33,815 nucleotides of DNA from NCBI GenBank assembly GCA_000875945.1, contig JPZU01000001.1, positions 725,599 through 759,413 of the forward strand, read 5' to 3'. The first letter of the stretch is position 1. Every line of letters begins with the position of its first letter. This document shows positions 1 to 8,446 of this stretch, one piece after another. The notes under the pieces are model-generated. The model did no database searches. It was not told the DNA's origin and saw only the letters and a program-made list of their open reading frames with translations. The stretch is from Lachnospiraceae bacterium TWA4 (GTDB lineage: Bacteria; Bacillota; Clostridia; Lachnospirales; Lachnospiraceae). The position numbers and the translations under genes are program-made.

Positions 1-93
1 ATTCTTAATAATTGTTTATTTTTTTATCAATCTCCTAAATTCTTCACAGTTTTTTTGAGTTTGTTACTTTTTATTTTAGGATGATTCTTACAA

Positions 94-128
94 AACTATT
101 TGCATTTTAACTATTTATGCAAATAGTT
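94..128. repeat. 12-bp perfect inverted repeat upstream of the NAT operon
   Basis: AACTATTTGCAT (94-105) and ATGCAAATAGTT (117-128) are exact reverse complements separated by 11 bases. The spacer contains another copy of AACTATTT. The dyad ends about 50 bp upstream of the candidate -35 box. No T-tract follows on either side, so it looks more like a protein-binding site than a terminator. The protein that would bind it is unknown. Confidence 0.5.
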
Positions 129-179
129 ACCAATTTTTATGGTATTTTATTGTGCGATATGCTATATTTTTTTATTTCA

Positions 180-208
180 TTGCATATTCTTTTGTTCTTT
201 TATATAAT
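180..208 (+). promoter_or_regulatory. Candidate vegetative promoter for the NAT-RACo operon
   Basis: TTGCAT (180-185) and a perfect TATAAT (203-208) are separated by 17 bases. The distance to the start codon at 248 leaves a leader of about 30 nt containing the AAGGAG ribosome binding site (235-240). Confidence 0.6.
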
Positions 209-247
209 AAAGTTAATTAATAAATGAAGTTTATAAGGAGTTTTTTT

Positions 248-1045
248 ATGCAATCTACTTATCAACTACTTACTAAGCATCAAGTAGATAATTATCTTAA
301 ACGAATTTATTTTAAAAGTGACGCTACAAATGATTTGGAATGTTTAAATAAACTAATTTACTGTCATCACACAAGCGTACCTTTTGAAAATATTGATGTT
401 TATTATGGAAAGTTACCACTCTCTTTAGAGGTTAACGATCTTTTTGATAAAATTGTTACAAAAAATCGCGGAGGATACTGCTTTGAATTAAATGGTCTCT
501 TTCTTGCTCTTTTGCAAACGCTTGGTTTTAATGCTTGGTCTTCCATGTGTCGTGTCGTACTTAGGGATGATGATGTCCGACCTATCTCACATAGAGGAAT
601 CATTGTTGACATTAATGGTAAGCGATATTTTTGTGATGTAGGATTTGGTGGTCCTATGCCTTGTGGAGCCCTTTTATTAGAAGACCATAAACTCCAAGAA
701 TTCTACGGCGAAACTTTTACACCTATTCAAGATGAACATGGATGGTGGAATATTTTTAAAGATACAAAATGTATCTTAAAAACCAATGAAGTCGCTTTAG
801 AGCCTTGTGATTTTATTCCTCTTTCTGATTATTGCTCAATTAGAGAATCGGCACCTTTTCGTAATAAATTAATCGTTAATCTAAAGACAGCTAATGGACA
901 CAACAGTATTGATTCTAATTTATTTATCCAAGTAATTAATGGAAATCGAACCGAGCAACCTATTACTTCTGTAAATGAATTGACATCCATTTTAGCTGAA
1001 AATTTTAATATAAGGTTAAAGGAGGATTCTTATGGCACAATATAA
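248..1045 (+). CDS. Arylamine N-acetyltransferase (NAT)
   Basis: A cytosolic enzyme of the NAT family, which transfers acetyl from acetyl-CoA to arylamines or hydrazines through a Cys-His-Asp triad. The triad is visible: Cys78 in RGGYCFE, His115 in SHRG and Asp130 in DVGFGG, in the usual order and spacing. The length of 265 aa is normal for bacterial NATs. An in-frame ATG at 224 would add eight residues, but AAGGAG at 235-240 is placed correctly for the ATG at 248, so that start is preferred. The 3' end overlaps the next gene by 14 nt, and the downstream gene's AAAGGAGG lies within the last NAT codons, so the two are probably translationally coupled. The physiological acceptor cannot be told from sequence. 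Pairing with a corrinoid activator is unusual. Confidence 0.9.
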   Translation: MQSTYQLLTKHQVDNYLKRIYFKSDATNDLECLNKLIYCHHTSVPFENIDVYYGKLPLSLEVNDLFDKIVTKNRGGYCFELNGLFLALLQTLGFNAWSSMCRVVLRDDDVRPISHRGIIVDINGKRYFCDVGFGGPMPCGALLLEDHKLQEFYGETFTPIQDEHGWWNIFKDTKCILKTNEVALEPCDFIPLSDYCSIRESAPFRNKLIVNLKTANGHNSIDSNLFIQVINGNRTEQPITSVNELTSILAENFNIRLKEDSYGTI

Positions 1046-2831
1046 AATTACAATTCTTCCTCAGAATATTGAGGTACTTGTAGATGAGGGAACGAATTTA
1101 CTAGATGCACAAATTAAAGCTGGTCTTCATCCAGATGCTCCTTGTGGAGGTAAAGGTACTTGTGGCAAGTGTCTAGTAAATGTATTGGAAGGTGAACCTA
1201 AGGGTGTTCAAAAGGCTTGCCTTACAAAGGTAACTAGTGATATGACCATCAATGCTCAATCTTCTGACAAACACAGTATTTTACTTGATGGTGTAAAACG
1301 TCAAATTTCTATTGCACCTGCAATTAAAAGTTATAACATTGCTGTCGACAAATGTGTAATTGGTGACAGTCATTCAGACTGGTTTAGATTAAAACAAGCT
1401 GTAGCTAAAGCTGCTGATATTCCTGCTGAATCTATTCCTGTCTCAGTACCTATTATTTCAAATCTTTATCAATTCTTACAAGATAATGATTATGTAATTA
1501 ATGCTGTATTATGTGAAAATCGTATTATTGAACTTCGTGCTGCAGATGATCCTATCTATTTGATGGCCTTTGATATTGGAACTACTACAATTGTTGGATA
1601 TTTATTAGACGCTAAGACTGGTGAAAATAAAGCCACTGCTAGTATGCTAAACCCACAGTCTCAATATGGTGCTGATGTTATTGAGCGAAGTAACCACGCA
1701 CTTTCAAATGGTGTTGAAAATCTAAGTGCCCTTGTACGTGGTGCTTTAAATGATTTAATTGAAGCAGCATGTAAGAAAGCTTCTATTAATAGAGAAGAAA
1801 TTTATATGATTTCAGTTGTTGGTAATACCTGTATGCACCACTTATTCACAGGAATTTCACCAGGAGCTTTAGTTCATTCTCCTTACAACCCATCTGTTAG
1901 TGAATCTATGATGCTTCCTGCATCTCATTACGGAATTGATATCAATAAAAAGGGTCAGATTATGCTTCTTCCAAATATTGCTGGATTTGTTGGAGCAGAT
2001 ACCGTTGGTGTTTTACTTGCTACTGAATTTGATAAAATGGACAAACTTTCATTAATGATTGATATTGGTACCAATGGCGAAATGGTTATGGGTACAAAAG
2101 ATCGTATGATTGCTTGTTCAACTGCTGCTGGTCCTGCTTTTGAAGGTGCTAAAATTGCTTGTGGTATGCGTGGTGCTAAAGGTGCTATTGACCACTTATC
2201 ATTTGAAGGAACTAAACTTACATATTCAACCATTGACAATGCAAAACCAATCGGTCTATGTGGATCTGGTTTAATGGATATTGTAACTATTCTATTAGAG
2301 AATGGTTTAATTGATGAAATGGGAAGACTTCTTGATGAAGATGAACTTGAAACAGAAGTTGCCGAAGCTAATGCTGATCGTCTTGTTATGCTTGATGAGA
2401 AAACAAAAGTATTCATTTTAGCAACTGCTGAAGAAAGTGGAAATGGTGAACCTGTTTATATCAGCCAAAAAGATATTCGTGAAGTTCAGTTAGCTAAGAG
2501 TGCAATGGCTGCTGGTATCACTTTACTTGCAGATACATTGGGTGTTAAAACTAGTGATATTCAACAAGTACTTATTGCTGGTGCTTTTGGTAACTACATG
2601 GCTCCTCACAGTGCTTGTGCAATTGGTATGATTCCACCAGAACTTGAATCTCGTATTGTTCCTATTGGTAACGGTGCTGGTGAAGGTTCTAAGATTGCTA
2701 TTTTAAATCAAGAAGAATTCTATAGAAGTGAACGTATTGCAAGAAATTGTGAGTTCTTAGAGTTAGCAACTCATCCAGATTTTAATGATTGCTATGTCGA
2801 TGGACTAGAATTTCCTGAACAAGATTTTTAA
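1032..2831 (+). CDS. RACo-like corrinoid activation ATPase, [2Fe-2S] ferredoxin domain plus ASKHA domain
   Basis: Reductive activators of corrinoid proteins use ATP to return inactive Co(II) to Co(I) in corrinoid proteins of acetogens. The N-terminal ferredoxin-like domain has Cys38, Cys44, Cys47 and Cys63 (C-x5-C-x2-C-x15-C), expected to hold a [2Fe-2S] cluster. A linker follows. An ASKHA/DUF4445-type ATPase begins at about residue 177 with AFDIGTTT, then has IDIGTNGE, GLCGSGLMD and AGAFGNY motifs. At 599 aa it is slightly shorter than typical RACo, and the fourth Cys is closer to the third than in the second copy at 3914-5836. It could serve the corrinoid iron-sulfur protein or a methyltransferase corrinoid protein; the sequence alone does not decide. 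A hairpin terminator follows. Confidence 0.85.
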   Translation: MAQYKITILPQNIEVLVDEGTNLLDAQIKAGLHPDAPCGGKGTCGKCLVNVLEGEPKGVQKACLTKVTSDMTINAQSSDKHSILLDGVKRQISIAPAIKSYNIAVDKCVIGDSHSDWFRLKQAVAKAADIPAESIPVSVPIISNLYQFLQDNDYVINAVLCENRIIELRAADDPIYLMAFDIGTTTIVGYLLDAKTGENKATASMLNPQSQYGADVIERSNHALSNGVENLSALVRGALNDLIEAACKKASINREEIYMISVVGNTCMHHLFTGISPGALVHSPYNPSVSESMMLPASHYGIDINKKGQIMLLPNIAGFVGADTVGVLLATEFDKMDKLSLMIDIGTNGEMVMGTKDRMIACSTAAGPAFEGAKIACGMRGAKGAIDHLSFEGTKLTYSTIDNAKPIGLCGSGLMDIVTILLENGLIDEMGRLLDEDELETEVAEANADRLVMLDEKTKVFILATAEESGNGEPVYISQKDIREVQLAKSAMAAGITLLADTLGVKTSDIQQVLIAGAFGNYMAPHSACAIGMIPPELESRIVPIGNGAGEGSKIAILNQEEFYRSERIARNCEFLELATHPDFNDCYVDGLEFPEQDF

Positions 2832-2851
2832 GTACATACACTAAATCAATA

Positions 2852-2878
2852 AATGGGAGTCAAAATTTGGCTCCCATT
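2852..2878 (+). terminator. Hairpin terminator after the NAT-RACo operon, possibly bidirectional
   Basis: A 13-bp stem with one G-T pair (left arm AATGGGAGTCAAA) starts about 20 nt after the RACo-like stop and is followed by GTTTATTATA. It lies between convergent genes and could also serve the minus-strand DUF3786 gene, though the T-richness on that side is weaker. Confidence 0.65.
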
Positions 2879-2912
2879 GTTTATTATAGACGATTATTAT
2901 AGACAACTGTTT

Positions 2913-2964
2913 TGACTGCTCTCCACAGTAATCTAATGAATTTCCACTATTTTGATTTATAACT
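2913..2964 (-). repeat. Dispersed 52-bp 3'-end element, copy 1
   Basis: This segment overlaps the stop codon and 3' flank of the DUF3786 gene. It matches 28801-28852, just after trxB, at about 40 of 52 positions (counted by eye), in the same orientation relative to the upstream gene. Conserved cores are CTCCACAG and ATTTATAACT. In both places a terminator hairpin follows on the minus strand. Confidence 0.6.
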
Positions 2965-3604
2965 GACTTGCGACACCTTTTAAATTTGTAATAGAAATAT
3001 CTCCAGATACTACAAGGTCTTCTGATTTAAAAGCAACAGGAAAATTATCTGAGAATAAAATCTGAGAAGAAGGTTCAAATTCATCATCACCTTCCCACAA
3101 AATAAAGACATTGAAGTCATCTAAAATTTCAAATTTGTAGGCTACATCTCCCATTTTCATAGGGGTTGCTCCCATTTTCTCCATTGCAGCTTTGAATTTA
3201 TCTAATTTAAATCCAAATCCATATTTTAGACGGAAAAGGCAGCGTCCCTGGAAAGACTTAAAATACATATTTCCTTCTGGTGTATCACGAAATGTTACAA
3301 ATTCTCCAGTAGATTCGATTTTTTTGCCTTCTAGCATAAAACGTAAAGCTAAGATTTCTGCTTTATAAAATTCAAACATTACATGATAAGAATTATCACT
3401 CTCATCTACTTTACGAATTTTAAAATCTGGATGAGAAATATAGTATTCCTTACCCATTAATCGTAATTTAAATTCACGAGTCTCCTCATTAAACTCAATC
3501 TGACATCTATTTGCAATCTCTAAAGGATCACTTTCTGCAAAAGCTTTAATATAGTGGTCATAAGGCTGTTTTTCTAAATTATCTTTTGCGTAATCAAATT
3601 CCAT
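2957..3604 (-). CDS. DUF3786 domain-containing protein
   Basis: A soluble protein of 215 aa with no signal peptide or membrane segment. The sequence resembles DUF3786 proteins: an N-terminal YDHYIKAF and DPLEIANRC segment, a central FKLRLMGKEYYISHPDF, and a C-terminal half with KYGFGFKLDKF and VFILWEGDDEF. The family has no assigned biochemical role that I can state with confidence. An AGAGG ribosome binding site precedes the ATG. It is the last gene of the unit containing the second acetyl-CoA synthase and a RACo-like activator, which suggests a role in corrinoid or methyl-group metabolism (inference). The 309-bp gap before it contains a palindromic repeat, so it may be partly uncoupled from the operon. 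Confidence 0.7.
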   Translation of the reverse strand: MEFDYAKDNLEKQPYDHYIKAFAESDPLEIANRCQIEFNEETREFKLRLMGKEYYISHPDFKIRKVDESDNSYHVMFEFYKAEILALRFMLEGKKIESTGEFVTFRDTPEGNMYFKSFQGRCLFRLKYGFGFKLDKFKAAMEKMGATPMKMGDVAYKFEILDDFNVFILWEGDDEFEPSSQILFSDNFPVAFKSEDLVVSGDISITNLKGVASQL

Positions 3605-3913
3605 TATTAGTTACCTCTTTTTCTATTAACTAAACGAGGGATTATTTCTTATACTCCCTCAGTCAGCTTTAGACATCAGGACTTCGCCTGCAAGCAGACA
3701 CCTATGCCAAATGCTGACAGCTCCCTCATAGAGGGAGCCTTATATAAATTCTATCTTTATTAAATACCATCTCTATTAAAAAGATAAAAACTCCTTACTT
3801 ATATCTCTATCAAATATCTCTATTAAAGACATAAGCAAAACTTTACATCGTACTGCCAAAAAAGAACCCGTTTGTAGTTAGTAAATTGAAGGCGTACGCA
3901 AAGCTTTACATCT
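3605..3913. other. Intergenic region with a palindromic repeat and short direct repeats
   Basis: No gene was found. It contains the palindromic repeat at 3653-3739, several near-copies of ATCTCTATTAAA between about 3765 and 3830, and a pair of near-identical 15-mers (GCAAAACTTTACATC near 3835 and GCAAAGCTTTACATC near 3898). It separates the RACo-like gene from the DUF3786 gene on the minus strand. No convincing promoter was identified. Confidence 0.5.
3653..3739. repeat. Dispersed palindromic intergenic repeat, copy 1
   Basis: It begins with ACTCCCTCAGTCAGC and ends with GAGGGAGCC. The interior carries complementary segments (GTCAGC with GCTGAC, and CCCTC with GAGGG) able to form a complex hairpin. 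The ends and order of motifs are the same as at 20923-21005, so these are two members of one REP-like family. Confidence 0.75.
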
Positions 3914-5836
3914 TTATTGGAAAGATGGGAATAAATTTGCATCTGTATGTGGAATGAAGCAAGCTGCTGTAAATGCATCCATATAACCTGGATGTGTACT
4001 TAATTCTAGATAAGTCATACTGCTTGCAAGTTCATCCACTTTTGCTTCTGCTTGATTTGAAATAATCATCGCATATGCACCTGCAAGTGAAGAGTTACCA
4101 ATGTATTTATACTTCTCTAATGGAATATCTGGAAGCATACCAATACGTACAGCATTTGACATATTAATACCTGAACCAATACCACCTGCTACATATACAT
4201 TATCAACGATAGACATATCAAATCCTAAGGACTCTACTAATGTATTAATACCTGAGAAGATTGCACCCTTTGCACGAATAAAGCTATCGATATCTACTTC
4301 TGTAATTTCTACATCATTTACAGAACCTGCATCTTCTTTAAATGCAATAACATAACTCTTAATTCCATATTCATCTTCTTTTACACGCTTACCTTCACGA
4401 ACAATTTTGCCTTTTGCGTTAATAATGTTGCAACGGAATAACTCAGCAATAATATCAATAATACCAGAACCACATAAACCAACAGGTTTTTGACCTTCAT
4501 CACCAATAATTGATAATGTAGGTTCCATAGTTTCTTCATCAATGGTTACTTTATCAATTGCTCCATCAGTTGCACGCATACCACAGCTAATATCGCCACC
4601 TTCAAAAGCAGGTCCTGCTGAGCAAGCACAACTCATAAGAAAGTCTGAATTACCAAATACGATTTCTCCATTAGTACCTAAGTCAATAAATACAGAGAAT
4701 TCTTCACTATTCCAAACAGAACTTGCTAAAGTACCTGCAGTAATATCGCCACCTACATAACTTCCAATATTTGGAGCAAATAAAATGCTTGCATTTGGAT
4801 TAATTTCAATTGCTAAATCTCTAGCCACAATATTATCTAACTTAAAGAATGTAGGAATATATGGCTCCATACGTAATGGATCAGCAAACACACCTGCAAA
4901 TAAGTGATTCATTGTACTATTAGATGCCATACACATACGATAGATTCTCTCACTTGGAAGATTGATAGACTTACACATATTGTGAATCATTGGATTAATC
5001 GTTTCTTCAATAATTGCCTTTTGTAAACGTTCAATTCCATCAGGTTTAGTCTGCTCAACAATACGGTTAATAACGTCAGCACCATAACGAATCTGTCCAT
5101 TACCAGAAGAAGCTTTTGCTAAAATTTCTTCAGTCTTTAAATCTACTAAAATTGCAGATACAGTTGTTGTACCAATATCGATTGCAAGTCCTATAGCCTT
5201 TAAATCTTCCTGTGCATCAACAACATCATAAACATAAACTCCATGTGCAGTTTTCTTATAAGCAGCTTTTACATGGAATTTACTTTCTCTAAGTAAAATA
5301 GGCAACTTTCTAATTACAAAGTAAGGCAATACTACCTTATCTGCACCAACTGCTGCCTGAATTGCCCAGATAAGCCTCTCATTATCTGGCATTGTATCAT
5401 CTAGAGTAGGAGCATTCATTGTTAGTTCTACAACGTCCATATCATTCACTAATTCAATGCCTGCATTTACAATGTCTGACTTAATCTTTTCGAAGATTGC
5501 AATTTCTTCTGGTGAACTCAAATCAGCAACTTTCATACGACTCTTATATGCAGAAGCAATATCCGGTACACCGATTTCAACATCTTCGATGACTTTACTT
5601 GCACAAGCAAGTCTCCATCCTGCATCATATTCTTCATCTGTAATATGACGAGTCTTTTTAGAATCTAAGTTACCTGAAAGAAGTTTTACTTTACACTTAC
5701 CACAAGATACATTACCTGAACATGGTGCATCAATTGCTACATTAAATCTTCTAGCAATATCAAGTAATTTCTCACCTTCCATAGCATGAGCTACAACATC
5801 TTCACTAGCGTCAAACTTAAATGTAATTTTTAACAT
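3914..5836 (-). CDS. RACo-like corrinoid activation ATPase, second copy (AcsV type)
   Basis: A protein of 640 aa close in length and layout to the reductive activator of the corrinoid iron-sulfur protein. Cys39, Cys45, Cys48 and Cys78 (C-x5-C-x2-C-x29-C) form the N-terminal [2Fe-2S] ferredoxin motif. The ATPase part has GLAIDIGTTTVS, FIDLGTNGEIV, VGLCGSGIIDI and a C-terminal YVAGGIGSG. A longer reading frame starts at 5881, but the ATG at 5836 is preceded by a perfect AAGGAGG and directly begins the ferredoxin fold, so it is chosen. It sits 96 bp downstream of the second acetyl-CoA synthase on the same strand, with a stable hairpin between. Its location in an acs unit makes it the better candidate of the two for activating AcsCD. 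Confidence 0.88.
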   Translation of the reverse strand: MLKITFKFDASEDVVAHAMEGEKLLDIARRFNVAIDAPCSGNVSCGKCKVKLLSGNLDSKKTRHITDEEYDAGWRLACASKVIEDVEIGVPDIASAYKSRMKVADLSSPEEIAIFEKIKSDIVNAGIELVNDMDVVELTMNAPTLDDTMPDNERLIWAIQAAVGADKVVLPYFVIRKLPILLRESKFHVKAAYKKTAHGVYVYDVVDAQEDLKAIGLAIDIGTTTVSAILVDLKTEEILAKASSGNGQIRYGADVINRIVEQTKPDGIERLQKAIIEETINPMIHNMCKSINLPSERIYRMCMASNSTMNHLFAGVFADPLRMEPYIPTFFKLDNIVARDLAIEINPNASILFAPNIGSYVGGDITAGTLASSVWNSEEFSVFIDLGTNGEIVFGNSDFLMSCACSAGPAFEGGDISCGMRATDGAIDKVTIDEETMEPTLSIIGDEGQKPVGLCGSGIIDIIAELFRCNIINAKGKIVREGKRVKEDEYGIKSYVIAFKEDAGSVNDVEITEVDIDSFIRAKGAIFSGINTLVESLGFDMSIVDNVYVAGGIGSGINMSNAVRIGMLPDIPLEKYKYIGNSSLAGAYAMIISNQAEAKVDELASSMTYLELSTHPGYMDAFTAACFIPHTDANLFPSFQ

Positions 5837-5881
5837 CTTTAACCTCCTTGTTTTGCCTCGGGGGCATATTATAATCATCAT

Positions 5882-5925
5882 TTACGAAGAGTCAATTATT
5901 GATTATTAACATTGACCCTTCGTAA
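5882..5925 (-). other. 14-bp RNA hairpin between second acsB and RACo gene
   Basis: On the minus strand the arms at 5925-5912 and 5895-5882 pair over 14 positions, all canonical except one G-U wobble. No U-tract follows directly, so it is unlikely to be a simple terminator. A processing or mRNA-stability hairpin is the likelier reading. Confidence 0.55.
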
Positions 5926-5932
5926 GAGTTTC

Positions 5933-8074
5933 TTACATAATAGGATCTAATTTTAAAGCTGGATGTCCTTTTTCTGTTAAGAATTCTACAACTGCTTCAG
6001 ATTCTTCTGCAATTGTTTCATCACAAATCATATCTGTAAAGTTGTCAATTCCGAGTAATTCTTTTGCTGTCTTATTTAAACGTGGAGCTACATCATCTTT
6101 TAATTCCTTAGGCATCCATACGATTCTTGCAATACCGCCTTCAGCACTAATAAACTTCTTAGATGAAATAAAATGTCTACCATGTCCCATAAAACCAGGT
6201 GTCTGAACACCACCACCAGTCATAGATGCAAGTTCACCAAAGGTCATACCTGTAGGTGTCATTCCTTTAAATTCACGGTTACAAATTACTACACCATTTG
6301 CTTCTGGCATAATACCACAAATACATTCAAAGCATCCACAGCTAGTCATAGGATCTTCCATGATTGAATATAAAGTAATATGCTCTAATGCACCATGAGA
6401 TGCTTCCATAACCATACGATCTGCATCTGGATAAATACCTTTAACTGGATCTAAGCAACCTTCTTTACTAATTGGCTGACAAGGTCCTGCTGGATCTAAT
6501 TCCTTAGTTGCTTTAGCATCTAACCATGATACAGCACCACAAAGTCCTAAACGTTCAGGCGTTACTACACAACAATGAGCTGGTGCAAATGACTGGCAAA
6601 GAATACATGTATAGAACTGATCAACATTTTCATCAGTAAGAGCCTCTAAACGCTCGTCTCTAGCATCATATTTAGGTATAGCCACTGTATCTAAAACTTC
6701 CTTTGCCTTATTAGCATCTGTATATAATGTTACCTGACACTTATCAACTACTGTATCAAAGTCATTCATAATCATATCATATAAAACTTCCATGAAGTCT
6801 TTTAAACGAAGACCTGCTTCATACGCTGAATTACTGATACGAATACGGAACTGATTTCTCTGTCCAGTATGCATAACACCTTCCATATAATTATACCAAG
6901 TATGAATCTTACGTTCAATAACTGATTCAAAATCTTCCTGCATCTTAGCACCTGCAACTTCAATTACACAAGCAAGTGGTAATTCTACTGGAGCTGGCAT
7001 CTCATCAATATCTGGTCCTACTAAAGTTAATTTCTTATCTTCTACTTCATCTAGTTCACGTTTAAGAACAACTTCACAAGTTGTATTCTTATGAGAACTC
7101 ATCTCTGCATACATTTCTTTCTTACGGATAATCTCACCTTCAAAAGCAGCTGCGAATGCACAAGGAATTGGAATCTCTGTGACTTTAATTTTAATATTTC
7201 TAGCTTCTAAGGTCTTCTTTACAGTTTCTGTATGATCAAGAACAGAAATTAATGCTCCTTCTACCTGATTTTCTGCTAAATCTACGTCAGCAATTACAGG
7301 GAAACCAAGAGCAATAGCACCTGCTCCTGCAGATACAACAACTTCATTTAATGCACCAAAGGTATTAACAAAGGCTGGTACACGATCTTTTGTATAAGCT
7401 AATAATCCTGCAAGATCACCTGGTTGAATACTACCAAAAATTAAAGCAGCACGAATAGCAACTGTTACAACATGAGTTACTGCTGTTACATCATGTCCTA
7501 AAGGAATAACACGAAGTTCAAGACCAGTCTTTACTCCACCGTCAATAACCTGATCAATGATATCTCCAACTAAGAAGGTCATGATACCTTTACTCTGATA
7601 ATCTTTAACAATCTTTACAGCATCTGCTGGATCGTCTGCTTTACCAAGTACTACTGCTACACCAGGGATATCTCCAGTTACTAGTGGAACACCTAATGAA
7701 CGAATAATTGGATCTGATACAAAACCGATTCCTTTTTCATCTGCATAAGGATCTGCTCCCTCGGCATTAACATATTTTAAAGCTTCAATAATTTCAGCAC
7801 CTACTGCTGTTGCAAGTCCTGCATTTAAAGCTTTTCCTAAATCGTCTTCATTTGTAATGAGACTTCTCATTACATTTAAACAAGCATCTAAGTCTCCTAG
7901 ATTTTTAACCTTCACGCCTGTTGCTGCATAAATAGTTGGTAAAAAATATGCAGTATCTGGAAATGCGATTGCCTGTTCCTGTCCATATTTAGCAACTGCA
8001 TCTTTTACTGCTCCTTCTGTAAGTCCCATTACTGCATTTGAACCTGCGTAAATTAAATCTGTTAACACACTCAT
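5933..8074 (-). CDS. acsB: Acetyl-CoA synthase (ACS/CODH complex subunit), second paralogue
   Basis: Acetyl-CoA synthase joins a methyl group from the corrinoid iron-sulfur protein, CO and CoA into acetyl-CoA at the Ni-Ni-[4Fe-4S] A-cluster. All expected ligands are present: Cys490, Cys493, Cys502 and Cys512 for the cubane (spacing 3, 9, 10) and the Cys579-Gly580-Cys581 motif for the distal nickel. The Phe three residues after Cys493 is also kept. The 713-aa length is full. An extra Cys501 lies directly before the third cubane ligand where the other copy has Val. By eye it is roughly half identical to the copy at 11869-14007, more so in the C-terminal domain, so it is an old paralogue rather than a recent duplication. 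The start has GGAGG upstream. It has its own promoter region, separated from acsE by a terminator, and no CODH gene beside it. Confidence 0.93.
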   Translation of the reverse strand: MSVLTDLIYAGSNAVMGLTEGAVKDAVAKYGQEQAIAFPDTAYFLPTIYAATGVKVKNLGDLDACLNVMRSLITNEDDLGKALNAGLATAVGAEIIEALKYVNAEGADPYADEKGIGFVSDPIIRSLGVPLVTGDIPGVAVVLGKADDPADAVKIVKDYQSKGIMTFLVGDIIDQVIDGGVKTGLELRVIPLGHDVTAVTHVVTVAIRAALIFGSIQPGDLAGLLAYTKDRVPAFVNTFGALNEVVVSAGAGAIALGFPVIADVDLAENQVEGALISVLDHTETVKKTLEARNIKIKVTEIPIPCAFAAAFEGEIIRKKEMYAEMSSHKNTTCEVVLKRELDEVEDKKLTLVGPDIDEMPAPVELPLACVIEVAGAKMQEDFESVIERKIHTWYNYMEGVMHTGQRNQFRIRISNSAYEAGLRLKDFMEVLYDMIMNDFDTVVDKCQVTLYTDANKAKEVLDTVAIPKYDARDERLEALTDENVDQFYTCILCQSFAPAHCCVVTPERLGLCGAVSWLDAKATKELDPAGPCQPISKEGCLDPVKGIYPDADRMVMEASHGALEHITLYSIMEDPMTSCGCFECICGIMPEANGVVICNREFKGMTPTGMTFGELASMTGGGVQTPGFMGHGRHFISSKKFISAEGGIARIVWMPKELKDDVAPRLNKTAKELLGIDNFTDMICDETIAEESEAVVEFLTEKGHPALKLDPIM

Positions 8075-8212
8075 AGTTATTATTAGCCTCCTAAATTATT
8101 AACGTTTCGTCCTTTGTCCAGCCGTCTAATAGTATTTCTTATTGTAATTATTCTATATCTTCCTCTAAAATATACAGTTCCATAAATAATTACTGTTCAT
8201 TACTCTTTATGT

Positions 8213-8241
8213 ATTTTAACAAATTTATATAATATTGTAAA
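8213..8241 (-). promoter_or_regulatory. Candidate promoter for the second acsB unit
   Basis: On the minus strand TTTACA (8241-8236) and TAAAAT (8218-8213) are 17 bases apart. It lies downstream of a terminator, where a new transcript is needed to express the second acsB. Confidence 0.5.
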
Positions 8242-8340
8242 CAATAATTTGTGTCTTTTTTACAAATCTTTGTGAAATATGTTGAGTTCACATCCACGCT
8301 ATTTTCATCATTAACTCCAAATCTTTAGTTAAATTAAAAA

Positions 8341-8372
8341 ACGGCATAACCAAGAATTCTTGATTATGCCGT
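8341..8372 (-). terminator. Strong intrinsic terminator after acsE
   Basis: An almost perfect palindrome: ACGGCATAA, one unpaired base, CAAGAATTCTTG, one unpaired base, TTATGCCGT. On the minus strand it is followed by TTTTTTAATTT. It ends the cooC-acsA-acsB-acsDCE transcript. Confidence 0.85.
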
Positions 8373-8446
8373 AATCTATACTGTCTGAGCACAAAATACT
8401 AATTAATTTTTATTAATTGTAGGTCTTTCTAAATTAAATCTATGAA

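Larger units (their letters stand above)
8075..8446. other. Intergenic region between acsE and second acsB
   Basis: A 372-bp gap with no gene. It holds the acsE terminator (8341-8372) and a candidate promoter for the second acsB unit (8213-8241). The promoter overlaps a small dyad, ATTGTTTACAAT on the minus strand. The leader from that promoter would be about 130 nt. I see no known riboswitch in it. Confidence 0.5.

Noticed and set aside
224-247. Earlier in-frame ATG for the NAT gene
   Set aside because: The AAGGAG at 235-240 lies inside this extension and is correctly placed for ATG 248.
5837-5881. N-terminal extension of the second RACo-like protein
   Set aside because: It covers the AAGGAGG site that serves ATG 5836 and adds residues not fitting the ferredoxin fold.
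8219-8262. FNR/CRP or Rex site before the second acsB
   Set aside because: ATTGTTTACAAT and a nearby TTGTTAA half were seen, but neither a full TGTGA-N6-TCACA nor the full Rex dyad is present.
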